A stretch of DNA of 64,000 bases. Origin: Alkalimonas cellulosilytica (GTDB taxonomy: Bacteria; Pseudomonadota; Gammaproteobacteria; Enterobacterales; Alteromonadaceae). Location: assembly GCF_036325985.1 (NCBI RefSeq), contig NZ_JAUHLI010000011.1:101979-165978 (forward strand), given 5' to 3'. The position numbers and the translations under genes were made by a program. Under the pieces are notes generated by a model. The model had not been told where the DNA came from, made no database searches, and saw only the letters and a program-made list of their open reading frames with translations. Below, one piece after another: positions 16,015 to 25,282 of this stretch (position 1 is its first letter; every line of letters begins with the position of its first letter).

Positions 16015-16740
16015 ATGACCACGGAAACGACAAAAATTCTGGTAGTGGATGACGACGTGCGCTTGCGTGCATTGCTGGAGCGCTATTTGGTGGAGCAGGG
16101 CTTCCAGGTGCGGGCGGTGGCTGATTATGACCAGATGCAGCGGGTGATGGAGCGTGAACACTTTCATCTGATGGTGCTGGATCTGATGCTGCCTGGCGAA
16201 GATGGCTTAAGTATTTGCCGCAAGTTGCGCCAGCAGGAAAACCAAATCCCGATTATTATGTTAACGGCCAAAGGCGATGAAGTAGACCGTATTATTGGCC
16301 TCGAGATGGGGGCCGATGACTACCTGCCCAAACCCTTTAACCCACGCGAGTTACTGGCACGGATCCGGGCGGTTCTCAGGCGCAAAAGCAAAGAGCTGCC
16401 GGGTGCGCCATCGCAAGAGGAGACCATCGTCGCTTTTGGTCCCTTCCGCTTTAATCTGGCAACCCGTGAAATGCGTAAAAACGATGAGGTGCTGCCACTG
16501 ACCAGTGGGGAGTTTGCCGTGCTCAAAGTGCTTGTCAGCCATCCGCGTGAGCCCTTGTCACGCGATAAATTGATGAATCAGGCGCGTGGCCGCGACTATT
16601 CCGCAATGGAACGGAGCATTGATGTGCAGGTGTCCCGGTTGCGGCGCATGCTGGAAGATGATCCGGCGCATCCGCGCTATATCCAGACGGTCTGGGGGTT
16701 GGGCTATGTGTTTGTACCGGATGGTGCGGTCAGTAAATGA
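16015..16740 (+). CDS. ompR: OmpR family response regulator
   Basis: 241 residues from the ATG at 16015, which places ILVVDDDVRLR at the N terminus as expected. The receiver domain has the acidic pocket DDD, the phosphoacceptor Asp in MVLDLMLPGEDG (about residue 56) and the Lys in YLPKPFNPREL. The C-terminal winged helix ends with HPRYIQTVWGLGYVF. OmpR with EnvZ controls porin and other envelope genes in response to osmolarity and acidity. The gene overlaps envZ by 4 bp. Confidence 0.95.
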   Translation: MTTETTKILVVDDDVRLRALLERYLVEQGFQVRAVADYDQMQRVMEREHFHLMVLDLMLPGEDGLSICRKLRQQENQIPIIMLTAKGDEVDRIIGLEMGADDYLPKPFNPRELLARIRAVLRRKSKELPGAPSQEETIVAFGPFRFNLATREMRKNDEVLPLTSGEFAVLKVLVSHPREPLSRDKLMNQARGRDYSAMERSIDVQVSRLRRMLEDDPAHPRYIQTVWGLGYVFVPDGAVSK

Positions 16741-18053
16741 GATTACTGCCCCGTAGCGCCTTTGGTCAGACCGTCTTACTGATTGGCCTCTTGTTGTTGA
16801 TTAACCAACTGGTGTCCTATGTCACCGTGGCTTTTCATGTGATTAAACCCACGGCGCAGCAAATCAACCACCTGATTGCCAAGCAAATCAAAGTAGTTTT
16901 TATTGACCACGATCAAGCGGAACCGCTGCTGACAGAAGCCATGGCCAGACGCTTTCAGGATGCGACTGATATTGAGGTCTACCCCGATGCATTAGCACTG
17001 GAGCATGGCTTACAACAAGCCCGCTTTTATCAGTTTATGTCGACTGCGATGTCGGAAGAGCTGGGCGGGCCAGCGGAGGTCAGAATCGAGCAGGGCCAGC
17101 AGCTGGCCTTTTGGGTGCGGGCGCCACAGGCACCGGACTTTTGGATCCGCATTCCATTGTCCGGGCTGGATGAAAGCAGCTTTTCCTTACTGACGTTTTA
17201 TTTGCTGATGATAGGGGTGCTCAGTGTGGCTGGCGGTTGGTGGTTTGCCCGCACTCTGAACCGGCCACTGAAAAGTCTGCAGCAGGCAGCGTTGCGTGTT
17301 GGCCGGGGGGAAATCCCCGAACCGCTGGCAGAAAAGGGCTCCAGTGAAATTCGCGCAGTGACCCGCGCTTTTAATCAAATGGCCACCGGCATTAAGCATC
17401 TGGAGCAGGACAGAGCCTTGCTGATGGCCGGGGTGTCGCACGACTTACGCACACCGCTGACCCGAATTCGGTTGGCCAGCGAAATGCTGCCAGAGCAGGA
17501 TGCCTGGATCCGAGATGGCATTATCAATGATATCGAGGATATGAATGCCATCATCGATCAGTTTATGGACTACATTCGGCATCACAAGGATGAAGCTTTG
17601 CAATCCCTGTGTCTGAATGACTTGATTGATGAGCTGCTGGAGTCCGAACATTTGCAGCAGCGGCAGTTGTTGCATGAATTGGCAGCGGATTTACCAAAGG
17701 TCCCGCTCAGGCGCATTGCCATGAAGCGGGTATTGAACAATCTGCTGGAAAATGCCTTGCGTTACAGTACCGGTGATATTGAAATCAGCACCGGCTTTGA
17801 GCGGGGCCGGCGCATGGTTTACCTGCAGGTACGCGACCATGGCCCTGGTATTCCTGAAGCCAGTATGAAGGCTATGCTTGAACCCTTTACTCAGGGCGAT
17901 ATAGCCCGGGGCTCAGGTGGCTCCGGGCTTGGACTTGCCATCATCAAAAAGATTATCGACATGCACCATGGTGAGATCACCCTGCACAACCACGCTCATG
18001 GCGGCCTGGTGGTGCGGGTGTATTTGCCACTCAAAGCCAAAGCGGTGAACTAG
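16737..18053 (+). CDS. envZ: EnvZ osmosensor histidine kinase
   Basis: 438 residues. Two membrane helices (about 10-32 and 154-176) bracket a periplasmic sensor region. A HAMP linker, an H-box GVSHDLRTPLTRIRLASEM and an ATPase domain follow (N-box NNLLENALRYS, G-boxes DHGPGIP and GSGGSGLGLAI). This is the usual EnvZ build and length. It phosphorylates OmpR, encoded just upstream with a 4-bp overlap. It ends 15 bp from the convergent hslO gene. Confidence 0.95.
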   Translation: MRLLPRSAFGQTVLLIGLLLLINQLVSYVTVAFHVIKPTAQQINHLIAKQIKVVFIDHDQAEPLLTEAMARRFQDATDIEVYPDALALEHGLQQARFYQFMSTAMSEELGGPAEVRIEQGQQLAFWVRAPQAPDFWIRIPLSGLDESSFSLLTFYLLMIGVLSVAGGWWFARTLNRPLKSLQQAALRVGRGEIPEPLAEKGSSEIRAVTRAFNQMATGIKHLEQDRALLMAGVSHDLRTPLTRIRLASEMLPEQDAWIRDGIINDIEDMNAIIDQFMDYIRHHKDEALQSLCLNDLIDELLESEHLQQRQLLHELAADLPKVPLRRIAMKRVLNNLLENALRYSTGDIEISTGFERGRRMVYLQVRDHGPGIPEASMKAMLEPFTQGDIARGSGGSGLGLAIIKKIIDMHHGEITLHNHAHGGLVVRVYLPLKAKAVN

Positions 18054-18068
18054 TTCACCCTGACAGGC

Positions 18069-18935
18069 TCAGGATTCAATGGATTGCAACAAGTCCTGTA
18101 AATCGGCTGCATCAAACCGGTAGTTGGTCAGGCAATATTCGCATTGAATATTCAGCTGGCCCTCTGCCTGGTGTTCCCGGATGGCATCGGCGCCCAGATT
18201 GACAATAGCCGATGCACACTTTGCGCGGGAGCAGCCACACTCAAAGCGGACGGGTTGCAGCGGGAAAGCTTCTACCTGTTCCTGATGAAACAAGCGATGC
18301 ACCACTTCAGCCGCTGGCAAATTCAGCAGCTCATCGGCGGTGATGGTATCGGCCAGGATCACCAGCTCGTCGAAGTCCTGGCGCGACTTTTCCTGCTCAA
18401 CCGGTAACACCTGCAACAACATACCCGCCGCTTTGACTTGTTCGGATTGCACATCGGTAAATAAATACACCCGGGTTGGTAATTGCTCGGACTGGATAAA
18501 ATAGGCTTCCAGCGTCTCTTTTAAGCTGTCGCCAGTCAGCGGAATAATGCCCTGATAGCGCTCCCCCTGCTTCGGGGTGATGGTGACCAGCAAATAGCCA
18601 TCGCCAACCAGAGCTTTTAAGCCTTCGCCCTGAACTTCCGACTGCATTCGTACCACACCACGGAATACCTGTTGATCGCTGCCATTGACGGTGGCATAGC
18701 GGACAGGGCCATCGCCTTGCAATTGTACCGAAATATCCCCTTCAAACTTCAGGGTGGCGGTCAGCAGACTGGTAGCTGCCACCATTTCGGCCAACAGCTG
18801 TTTGACCGGGTAAGGGTAATCGTGGTTTTGCAGCATTTGCTGCAAGCTGGCAGCTAAATCGACGATTTCACCGCGCACATTGCGTTCTTGAAACAAAAAA
18901 CGGAATAAAGTATCTGAACTCATCATCTTTCTCAT
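18069..18935 (-). CDS. hslO: Redox-regulated chaperone Hsp33
   Basis: 288 residues. The Hsp33 fold ends in the zinc redox switch, with CGCSRAKC followed about 30 residues later by CEYC. Oxidation releases zinc and turns on holdase activity, protecting proteins during oxidative heat stress. The ATG at 18935 overlaps the hslR stop, implying translational coupling, though ATGs at 18926 and 18923 with AGAAAG upstream are also possible starts. The hslR-hslO pair is the usual gammaproteobacterial order. Confidence 0.95.
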   Translation of the reverse strand: MRKMMSSDTLFRFLFQERNVRGEIVDLAASLQQMLQNHDYPYPVKQLLAEMVAATSLLTATLKFEGDISVQLQGDGPVRYATVNGSDQQVFRGVVRMQSEVQGEGLKALVGDGYLLVTITPKQGERYQGIIPLTGDSLKETLEAYFIQSEQLPTRVYLFTDVQSEQVKAAGMLLQVLPVEQEKSRQDFDELVILADTITADELLNLPAAEVVHRLFHQEQVEAFPLQPVRFECGCSRAKCASAIVNLGADAIREHQAEGQLNIQCEYCLTNYRFDAADLQDLLQSIES

Positions 18936-19336
18936 TGCTGGGATTTAATCAGCAGCAATTGCCGCCGCATTTTCTTGTCGGGCTTGGTGTCCGGGTGCGG
19001 CGCAAATAAGCTGTTGGTTTTGCGCAGCTCAGCCCGCTCTTGCCGGATGGCCAGACTGTCGCTGGTTTCTTCGTACAGCGCCTGGGCCAAGGGGGCCGAC
19101 AGTCGCTTTTCAGCCAGGCCTTTGACCAGCACGGTTTTCTCATCATAGCCCTGGGCCAGTTTAATGGTAGCACCAATCTCAACCAGCTTACTGGCTTTGC
19201 AGCGCTGGCCATTGTAATGCACTTTGCCGCCATCGATCATGTTTTTGGCCAGGGTTCGGGTTTTGTAAAAGCGGCAGGCCCACAGCCACTTGTCCAGCCG
19301 GACAGTTGGCAACTCCTGGCTTACTGGCTTGTTCAT
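18932..19336 (-). CDS. hslR: Ribosome-associated heat shock protein Hsp15
   Basis: About 134 residues from the ATG at 19336, which has AGAGG 6 nt upstream; longer starts at 19339 and 19363 are possible. The S4-type RNA-binding motif is clear: VRLDKWLWACRFYKTRTLA, then GGKVHYNGQRCKAS. The C terminus is basic, as in Hsp15, which binds free 50S subunits carrying nascent chains and helps recycle stalled ribosomes. It is first in the hslR-hslO operon. Confidence 0.93.
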   Translation of the reverse strand: MNKPVSQELPTVRLDKWLWACRFYKTRTLAKNMIDGGKVHYNGQRCKASKLVEIGATIKLAQGYDEKTVLVKGLAEKRLSAPLAQALYEETSDSLAIRQERAELRKTNSLFAPHPDTKPDKKMRRQLLLIKSQQ

Positions 19337-19385
19337 CATAATCCTCTGGTCGCTTGCGCTCATCTGTTATACAGTAGGCCAATCA

Positions 19386-19423
19386 CGACAATTTCACAGT
19401 TAACAAGCTGTGAAACTTTGTCG
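19386..19423. promoter_or_regulatory. Long interrupted inverted repeat between hslR and gspC
   Basis: CGACAA+TTTCACAG (19386-19399) pairs with CTGTGAAA (19408-19415) and, after a 2-nt bulge, TTGTCG (19418-19423); the loop is 8 nt. The 14-bp arms make a strong hairpin or a large protein site. The half-sites face the opposite way from a CRP site. It lies between the divergent hslR and gspC starts. Confidence 0.6.
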
Positions 19424-19431
19424 AGCCCCTT

Positions 19432-19452
19432 GTTGTCTGAGTGACAACTCAG
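19432..19452. promoter_or_regulatory. Two overlapping inverted repeats before gspC
   Basis: GTTGTC (19432-19437) pairs with GACAAC (19443-19448), and CTGAGT (19437-19442) pairs with ACTCAG (19447-19452). The two cannot form at once, which suggests alternative structures or overlapping operators, 36 bp upstream of the gspC ATG. Confidence 0.45.
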
Positions 19453-19488
19453 TAAGATGAGCCGTCACCTATTATAAGAATATGACCG

Positions 19489-20412
19489 ATGAATTGGCAG
19501 TCCCTTTCCCAACAACTGAATCATTTCTCCCAGCGCCTGCCGCAAAAGCAGCTGAGCCGCTTGCTGGCGGTGTTGCTGATTCTGTTGCTGGGCTGGCTAC
19601 TGGCCCGGTTAACCTGGCAATTGCTGCCGCAGCCAGCTGCTGACACCTGGCAGCCTGGCAGTGAACGCAGCGCTGTGTCCAGCCGCAGTGGCACCGATCT
19701 ACAGCGGTTACTCAGTTTTTCTTTGTTTGGTAAAGCCAGCCAGCAAGCCGAAGTAAGGCCAGAGCCGGTCGTGACCGAAGCCCCGAAAACTCGTTTGAAT
19801 GTGAAGCTGACCGGCCTGGTATCAGGCCAGGACCCGAATGTAGGCAGTGCCGTGATTGAAAGTCGTGGCTCGGAGCTCGCTTACAAAGTGGGCGAGCAAA
19901 TTGAAGGTACCAATGCCAGCCTGTATCAGGTATTTAATGATCGGGTATTGCTGCAGGTAGCAGGCCGTTTTGAAACTCTGATGTTGGATGGTATTGAGTT
20001 TACCCGCATCGCTGAAGCCAATGTAGGCTTGGGCCGTGCCGATCAGGACGATGAGCCCCAGATGACCAGCCCGCAAGCTGAGGCGCCAAGCCTCGACCAA
20101 GCTGAATTTGCCGCCCAGCGGGAAGCCATTCTGGCTGAGCCGACCCGCTTTTTCGATTTTATCCGGGTTACACCCCATCAGCCTGACGGTCAGCTGCGAG
20201 GTTTTCGGCTGATGCCTGGCCGGGATCCTGGGTTATTTCAGCGGCTTGGCTTTCGGCCAAATGATCTGGCCGTAGAAATCAATGGTATTCCATTGACCGA
20301 CCTGCAACAGGCCAATCAGGTACTTGGACAACTGCGCGAAGCAAGCGATGCTTCTGTGCGTATAGAACGGGATGGTGAGCTGATCGACATTCAGTTTAAC
20401 CTGTCCCAATAA
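19489..20412 (+). CDS. gspC: Type II secretion protein GspC
   Basis: 307 residues. An N-terminal cytoplasmic stretch and one membrane helix (about residues 22-42) lead to the periplasmic HR domain (LNVKLTGLVSGQDPNVGSAVIESRG, about residues 104-128) that contacts the secretin. A C-terminal PDZ-like domain contains GFRLMPGRDPGLFQRLGF. GspC links the inner-membrane platform to GspD. It is the first gene of a twelve-gene operon, with gspD 14 bp downstream. Its ribosome site is weak. Confidence 0.94.
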   Translation: MNWQSLSQQLNHFSQRLPQKQLSRLLAVLLILLLGWLLARLTWQLLPQPAADTWQPGSERSAVSSRSGTDLQRLLSFSLFGKASQQAEVRPEPVVTEAPKTRLNVKLTGLVSGQDPNVGSAVIESRGSELAYKVGEQIEGTNASLYQVFNDRVLLQVAGRFETLMLDGIEFTRIAEANVGLGRADQDDEPQMTSPQAEAPSLDQAEFAAQREAILAEPTRFFDFIRVTPHQPDGQLRGFRLMPGRDPGLFQRLGFRPNDLAVEINGIPLTDLQQANQVLGQLREASDASVRIERDGELIDIQFNLSQ

Positions 20413-20426
20413 CAACGATTCAGCAG

Positions 20427-22517
20427 ATGGTGATAGTCAACATGCAGTCAGGGTCTTTTCTCACACGGCTTTGCCGTAAGTTTGCCGTTCTCAGCCTGGC
20501 GGCAGGACTGAGCTTTTCAGTGGTTAGCAATGAAGAAGTGATGTACTCGCCCAACTTCCGTGGCACCGACATCAATGAGTTTATCAACATTGTTGGCATG
20601 AATTTAGAGCGCACCATTATTGTGGAGCCGCAGGTGCGTGGCCGGGTCAATGTGCGCAGCCATGAGATGCTCAATGCCGAGCAGTACTACCAGTTCTTTT
20701 TAAATGTGCTGGAAGTCTATGGTTTTGCTGTGGTGGAAATGGAAAGCGGCATTTTAAAAGTGGTGCGGGCCAAAGACGCCAAAACCTCCAATATTCCAGT
20801 GGTCGGTGATGAGAACCCTGGCGTGGGCGATGAGATGGTGACCCGGGTGGTACAGGTGCGCAATGTCTCGGTGCGCGAGCTGGCGCCTTTGCTGCGCCAG
20901 TTCAGTAATCAGGCCGGCAGTGGTCATGTGGTCAATTACGATCCGTCCAATGTCATTATGATGACCGGGCCTGCCGCCGTGGTAAATCGCCTGGTGGACA
21001 TTATTCAGCGGGTCGACCGGGCTGGTGATCAGGAAGTCGAGATCATCCGGCTGAATTATGGCTCGGCCAGTGAAATGGTGCGGGTGCTGGAAAGCATTTA
21101 CCGCTCTCAGGGACGTGGTGAGCAACCGGATTTCCTGATCCCGCGCATTGTCGCCGATGAACGCACCAACAGTGTGGTGGTCAGCGGTGAGCCGCAGGCG
21201 CGGCAGCGGGTGGTGGAGCTGGTGCGCCGGCTCGATGCCGAGCTGGAAACCAGTGGCAATACCCGGGTGTTTTACCTGAAGTACGCCAAGGCCGAAGAAC
21301 TGGTGCCGGTGCTGAAAAGTGTGGGTGAAAGCATTGCCAGCGAAGCCAGTGGCACTCAGCAGCAACAAGGTCAGCCTCGCCGTAGTACGCAGGGCCGCGG
21401 CGTTAGCATTGAATCCCATGCCGACAGCAATGCGGTGATTATCACCGCGCAACCGGATTTACTGCGTTCGCTGGAAGAAGTGATTCGACAGCTGGATATC
21501 CGCCGCGCTCAGGTGCTGGTCGAGGCCATTATTGTCGAAGTGTTTGATGGCTCCGGTACCGATTTGGGCGTGCAATGGATCAACGAGCATGGTGGCGGTA
21601 CCAATTTCCGTTCGGGCAATGTGGTGCCGATTGTCGATGTGGCTGCAGGCGCGGCCGTCGCTTCGCAGATTACCCGGGGCACCATTACCAGAACACGCGA
21701 TCCTGCTACCGGGGCAGTTATTGAAACAGAGACTCAAGACTCACCAAGGGATTACTCGGTGCTGGCTCAGGCGCTGCAGGGTCTAAACGGCGCCATGCTG
21801 GGTGTGTACCAAGGCAACTGGGCGGCCCTGTTGCAGGCGGTACGTACCAGCACCAACTCCAATATTCTGGCCACGCCCCATATTACCACCATGGACAATC
21901 AGGAAGCCTTTTTCCTGGTGGGGCAGGAGGTGCCGGTGATTACCGGTTCCACCGTTGGCTCCAACAACACCAACCCCTTCCAGCAAGTGAACCGGCAAGA
22001 AGTGGGTATCAAACTGAAAGTCACACCGCAAATCAACGAAGGCAATGCGGTGCAGCTGATGATTGAGCAGGAAGTCTCCAGCATAGGCGGCGCTACCGCA
22101 GTGGATATCACCATCAACAAACGGGAAATCCGTACCTCGGTGATGGCTGATGATGGCGCTGTGGTGGTGCTCGGTGGTTTGATTGATGAGGATGTGCAGG
22201 AAAGTGTGTCCAAGGTGCCATTGCTGGGTGATATTCCGGTGCTGGGGCACCTGTTTAAATCCACCAGTGTCAGCAAGCGCAAGCGCAATCTGATGGTGTT
22301 TATCCGGGCCTCCATCGTACGGGATGGTGCGACTATGTCGGAAATCAGCCAGCGCAAATACAACTACATTCGTGCCGAGCAAATGATCCGCGATGAGCGC
22401 GGTATTCCACTGATGCCACGCACACCGCAGGCGGTGTTGCCGGAGTGGGACGACAGCCTGATTTTGCCTCCGAGCTTTAACGAGTACCTGCAACAGCAGG
22501 AAGGGAAGCGCGACTGA
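20427..22517 (+). CDS. gspD: Type II secretion secretin GspD
   Basis: 696 residues. A signal peptide is followed by the N0 domain (SPNFRGTDINEFINIVG) and N1-N3 domains, with a Gln/Ser-rich linker (about residues 305-325), then the C-terminal secretin domain with VEAIIVEVFDGSGTDLGV and the PVLGHLFKSTSV region. It forms the outer-membrane channel. Starts at 20427 or 20442 (both ATG) are possible; the second gives a more standard signal peptide. The stop overlaps the gspE start. No pilotin gene is seen nearby. Confidence 0.96.
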   Translation: MVIVNMQSGSFLTRLCRKFAVLSLAAGLSFSVVSNEEVMYSPNFRGTDINEFINIVGMNLERTIIVEPQVRGRVNVRSHEMLNAEQYYQFFLNVLEVYGFAVVEMESGILKVVRAKDAKTSNIPVVGDENPGVGDEMVTRVVQVRNVSVRELAPLLRQFSNQAGSGHVVNYDPSNVIMMTGPAAVVNRLVDIIQRVDRAGDQEVEIIRLNYGSASEMVRVLESIYRSQGRGEQPDFLIPRIVADERTNSVVVSGEPQARQRVVELVRRLDAELETSGNTRVFYLKYAKAEELVPVLKSVGESIASEASGTQQQQGQPRRSTQGRGVSIESHADSNAVIITAQPDLLRSLEEVIRQLDIRRAQVLVEAIIVEVFDGSGTDLGVQWINEHGGGTNFRSGNVVPIVDVAAGAAVASQITRGTITRTRDPATGAVIETETQDSPRDYSVLAQALQGLNGAMLGVYQGNWAALLQAVRTSTNSNILATPHITTMDNQEAFFLVGQEVPVITGSTVGSNNTNPFQQVNRQEVGIKLKVTPQINEGNAVQLMIEQEVSSIGGATAVDITINKREIRTSVMADDGAVVVLGGLIDEDVQESVSKVPLLGDIPVLGHLFKSTSVSKRKRNLMVFIRASIVRDGATMSEISQRKYNYIRAEQMIRDERGIPLMPRTPQAVLPEWDDSLILPPSFNEYLQQQEGKRD

Positions 22518-24061
22518 TGAGCGATCTGCTATCTACAGATGCAGAAGCCTTGCTGGATGACGAGCTGCTGGCGGAAGTACAGCCGGTCAGTACCCGCATT
22601 CGGCTGCCTTTTGCCTTTGCCAAGCGTCACTCGGTGTTATTGCAGCAACAGCCGGATGGTTTTGTGCTGTCGGTCCAGCCTGCCACCAAGCCCGAAGCGG
22701 TGCTGGAGGTACGGCGCATGCTCAGCGAGCCTTTTCGCATTCAGAAGCTGGGCGCCATTGAATTCGAAAGTCTGCTCGAGGCCAGCTACCAGCGCGACTC
22801 CTCGGAAGCGCAGCAAATTATGCAGGACATCGGCAACGAGGTGAACCTGGCGTCGCTGGCCGAAGATATTCCGGAAACGGAAGATCTGCTGGATAACGAA
22901 GACGATGCACCCATTATCAAGCTGATCAATGCCATGCTGGGCGAAGCCATTAAGCTGGGAGCTTCCGATATCCATGTCGAAACCTTTGAAAAAGCCCTGG
23001 TGGTGCGGTTTCGGGTCGATGGCATTTTGCGTGAAGTACTGCGGCCCAACCGCAAGCTGTCCAGTTTGTTGGTCTCGCGGATCAAAGTCATGGCCAAGCT
23101 GGATATCGCCGAAAAACGGGTACCGCAGGATGGCCGTATCAGTTTGAAAATTGCCGGCCGTGCGGTGGATGTGCGGGTTTCGACCATGCCCTCCAGTCAT
23201 GGTGAGCGGGTGGTGCTGCGTTTGCTGGATAAAAACACCTCCCACCTGAATCTGGCCGATTTGGGCATGACGCCCGCCATACAGCAGCAATTTTCCAAAC
23301 TGATTTTAAAGCCGCATGGTATTTTGCTGGTGACCGGCCCTACCGGCTCGGGGAAAAGTACCACCCTCTATGCCGGCCTGACCGAGATCAATACCAAGGA
23401 CCGCAATATTTTGACGGTGGAAGATCCGATTGAATATGAGCTGGAAGGCATTGGCCAGACCCAGGTCAACCCAAAAGTGAATATGACCTTTGCCCGTGGA
23501 CTGCGCGCTATATTGCGGCAAGACCCGGATGTGGTGATGGTGGGGGAGATTCGCGATCTGGAAACCGCGCAAATTGCGGTGCAGGCCAGTTTAACCGGCC
23601 ATTTGGTGATGTCGACCCTGCATACCAATACTGCGGCCGGTGCCATTACCCGGCTGGAAGATATGGGCATCGAGCCGTTCTTGCTGTCGTCCAGTTTGCT
23701 TGGGGTCTTGGCGCAGCGGCTGGTGCGTACCCTGTGTCCTCACTGCAAAGAAGCACACAGCCCGGACAAAGAAGAGCGTAAGCTGCTTGGGGTTGAGAAA
23801 AAAGATGAGGCCATTATCTACCGGGCCAAAGGCTGTGAGCACTGCAACTTTACCGGTTACCGCGGCCGGACCGGCATTCATGAGCTGTTGGTGATTGACG
23901 ATCACAGCCGGGAAATGATCCATAACCGTGAAGGTGAGCAAAGCATTGAAAAGTATGTGCGGCCCAACTGCCCCAGCATTCGCCGCGATGGTTTTGACAA
24001 GGTACTGGCCGGTCAAACCACGCTGGAGGAAGTGCTGCGCGTGACCCGTGAGGATATTTAG
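22517..24061 (+). CDS. gspE: Type II secretion ATPase GspE
   Basis: 514 residues. The N1E domain contacts GspL. The ATPase has Walker A GPTGSGKSTTLYAGL, an Asp box around VEDPIEYE, Walker B-like VVMVGEIRDLETAQ and a His box LVMSTLHTN. The tetracysteine zinc motif is present (CPHCKEAH, then CEHCNFTGYRGRTG). GspE is the cytoplasmic hexamer that drives pseudopilus assembly. It overlaps both neighbours by one base. Confidence 0.97.
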   Translation: MSDLLSTDAEALLDDELLAEVQPVSTRIRLPFAFAKRHSVLLQQQPDGFVLSVQPATKPEAVLEVRRMLSEPFRIQKLGAIEFESLLEASYQRDSSEAQQIMQDIGNEVNLASLAEDIPETEDLLDNEDDAPIIKLINAMLGEAIKLGASDIHVETFEKALVVRFRVDGILREVLRPNRKLSSLLVSRIKVMAKLDIAEKRVPQDGRISLKIAGRAVDVRVSTMPSSHGERVVLRLLDKNTSHLNLADLGMTPAIQQQFSKLILKPHGILLVTGPTGSGKSTTLYAGLTEINTKDRNILTVEDPIEYELEGIGQTQVNPKVNMTFARGLRAILRQDPDVVMVGEIRDLETAQIAVQASLTGHLVMSTLHTNTAAGAITRLEDMGIEPFLLSSSLLGVLAQRLVRTLCPHCKEAHSPDKEERKLLGVEKKDEAIIYRAKGCEHCNFTGYRGRTGIHELLVIDDHSREMIHNREGEQSIEKYVRPNCPSIRRDGFDKVLAGQTTLEEVLRVTREDI

Positions 24062-25281
24062 TGGCGGCTTTTACCTATCAGGCGCTGGATAGTCGCGGCA
24101 AAAAAAGCAAAGGCGTGCTGGAGGCCGATAATGCCCGCCAGGCCAGGCAATTGCTGCGCGAACGTAAACTGACCCCGCTCAGTGTCGAGCTGGCCGCCAA
24201 ACAGGAAAAAAGCGCCGCTGGCAGCAAAGGTTTTTTCAAACGCTCTATTCCGACCGCCGATCTGGCCCTGATTACCCGTCAGTTGGCCACCCTGGTCGCG
24301 GCAGCGCTACCGATTGAAAATGCCTTGCTGGCGGTGGCTGAGCAGTGTGAAAAGCCGCGGCTGAAAAACATGCTGATGGGCGTACGCTCCAAAGTGGTGG
24401 AAGGCTACAGCCTGGCAGAAGGCCTGGCCGAGTTTCCGCATGTGTTCGATCATTTGTACCGCTCCATGGTTGCCGCCGGTGAAAAGTCCGGTCATTTGGA
24501 TCAGGTACTGAACCGGCTGGCCGATTACACCGAACAGCGCCAGCATATGCGCAATCAGATTTTGATGGCGTCTATTTATCCGGTAGTGATGGTGGTGGTG
24601 GCGCTGGCGGTGATTGCCATTTTGCTGTCGGCGGTGGTGCCGCAGATCACAGAGCAGTTTGAGCATATGGGGCAGCAGCTGCCTTTGCTAACCCGGTTTA
24701 TGATCGGTGCCAGTGATGTGGTGCGGCAATACGGAATTTGGTTTTTTCTTGGGATATTATTGCTGGCTGTGATGGTCGAACGGTTATTAAGGCGGCCAGA
24801 GATCCGTTACCGCTACGATCAGATGATCTTGCACAGCGCTTTGTTTGGTAAGGTGATCCGCAGTATCAATACCGCACGCTTTGCTCGCACCCTGAGCATT
24901 TTGAATGCCAGCTCAGTTCCGTTACTGGAAGCGATGCGCATCAGTGGCGATGTGCTCGGCAACAGCTACATGAAGCAGGCGGTAGCCGATGCGACCTTGC
25001 GAGTGCGGGAAGGCAGTTCACTGCGCAATGCATTGGAGCAAACCAAGCTGTTTCCGCCGATGATGCTGCATATGATCGCCAGTGGCGAAAAAAGTGGTCA
25101 GCTCGATACCATGTTGATCCGTACGGCGGATACGCTGGATCGGGAGTTTGAAATGACCATGACGGTGACACTGGAAATTTTCAAACCTGTGGTGGTGATC
25201 ACGCTAGCGATCCTGGTTTTTTTAATTGTATTGGCAATTTTACTGCCAATTTTAGAACTTAATCATATGGTAGGTGGGTAA
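24061..25281 (+). CDS. gspF: Type II secretion platform protein GspF
   Basis: 406 residues with two repeated GspF domains (about 65-190 and 265-390). Each has the pattern ITRQLATLVAAALPIENAL / FARTLSILNASSVPLLEAM, and there are three membrane helices. It is the polytopic inner-membrane platform protein that meets GspE and GspL. The start is GTG at 24061, overlapping the gspE stop. The gene ends just before gspG. Confidence 0.96.
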   Translation: MAAFTYQALDSRGKKSKGVLEADNARQARQLLRERKLTPLSVELAAKQEKSAAGSKGFFKRSIPTADLALITRQLATLVAAALPIENALLAVAEQCEKPRLKNMLMGVRSKVVEGYSLAEGLAEFPHVFDHLYRSMVAAGEKSGHLDQVLNRLADYTEQRQHMRNQILMASIYPVVMVVVALAVIAILLSAVVPQITEQFEHMGQQLPLLTRFMIGASDVVRQYGIWFFLGILLLAVMVERLLRRPEIRYRYDQMILHSALFGKVIRSINTARFARTLSILNASSVPLLEAMRISGDVLGNSYMKQAVADATLRVREGSSLRNALEQTKLFPPMMLHMIASGEKSGQLDTMLIRTADTLDREFEMTMTVTLEIFKPVVVITLAILVFLIVLAILLPILELNHMVGG

Positions 25282-25282
25282 C

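Noticed and set aside
19386..19423. CRP-type site before gspC
   Set aside because: The half-sites read TCACA...TGTGA, the reverse of the CRP arrangement TGTGA-N6-TCACA.
20754..22493. Long minus-strand frames across gspD
   Set aside because: His/Arg-rich products typical of the reverse strand of a GC-biased gene; gspD is unambiguous.
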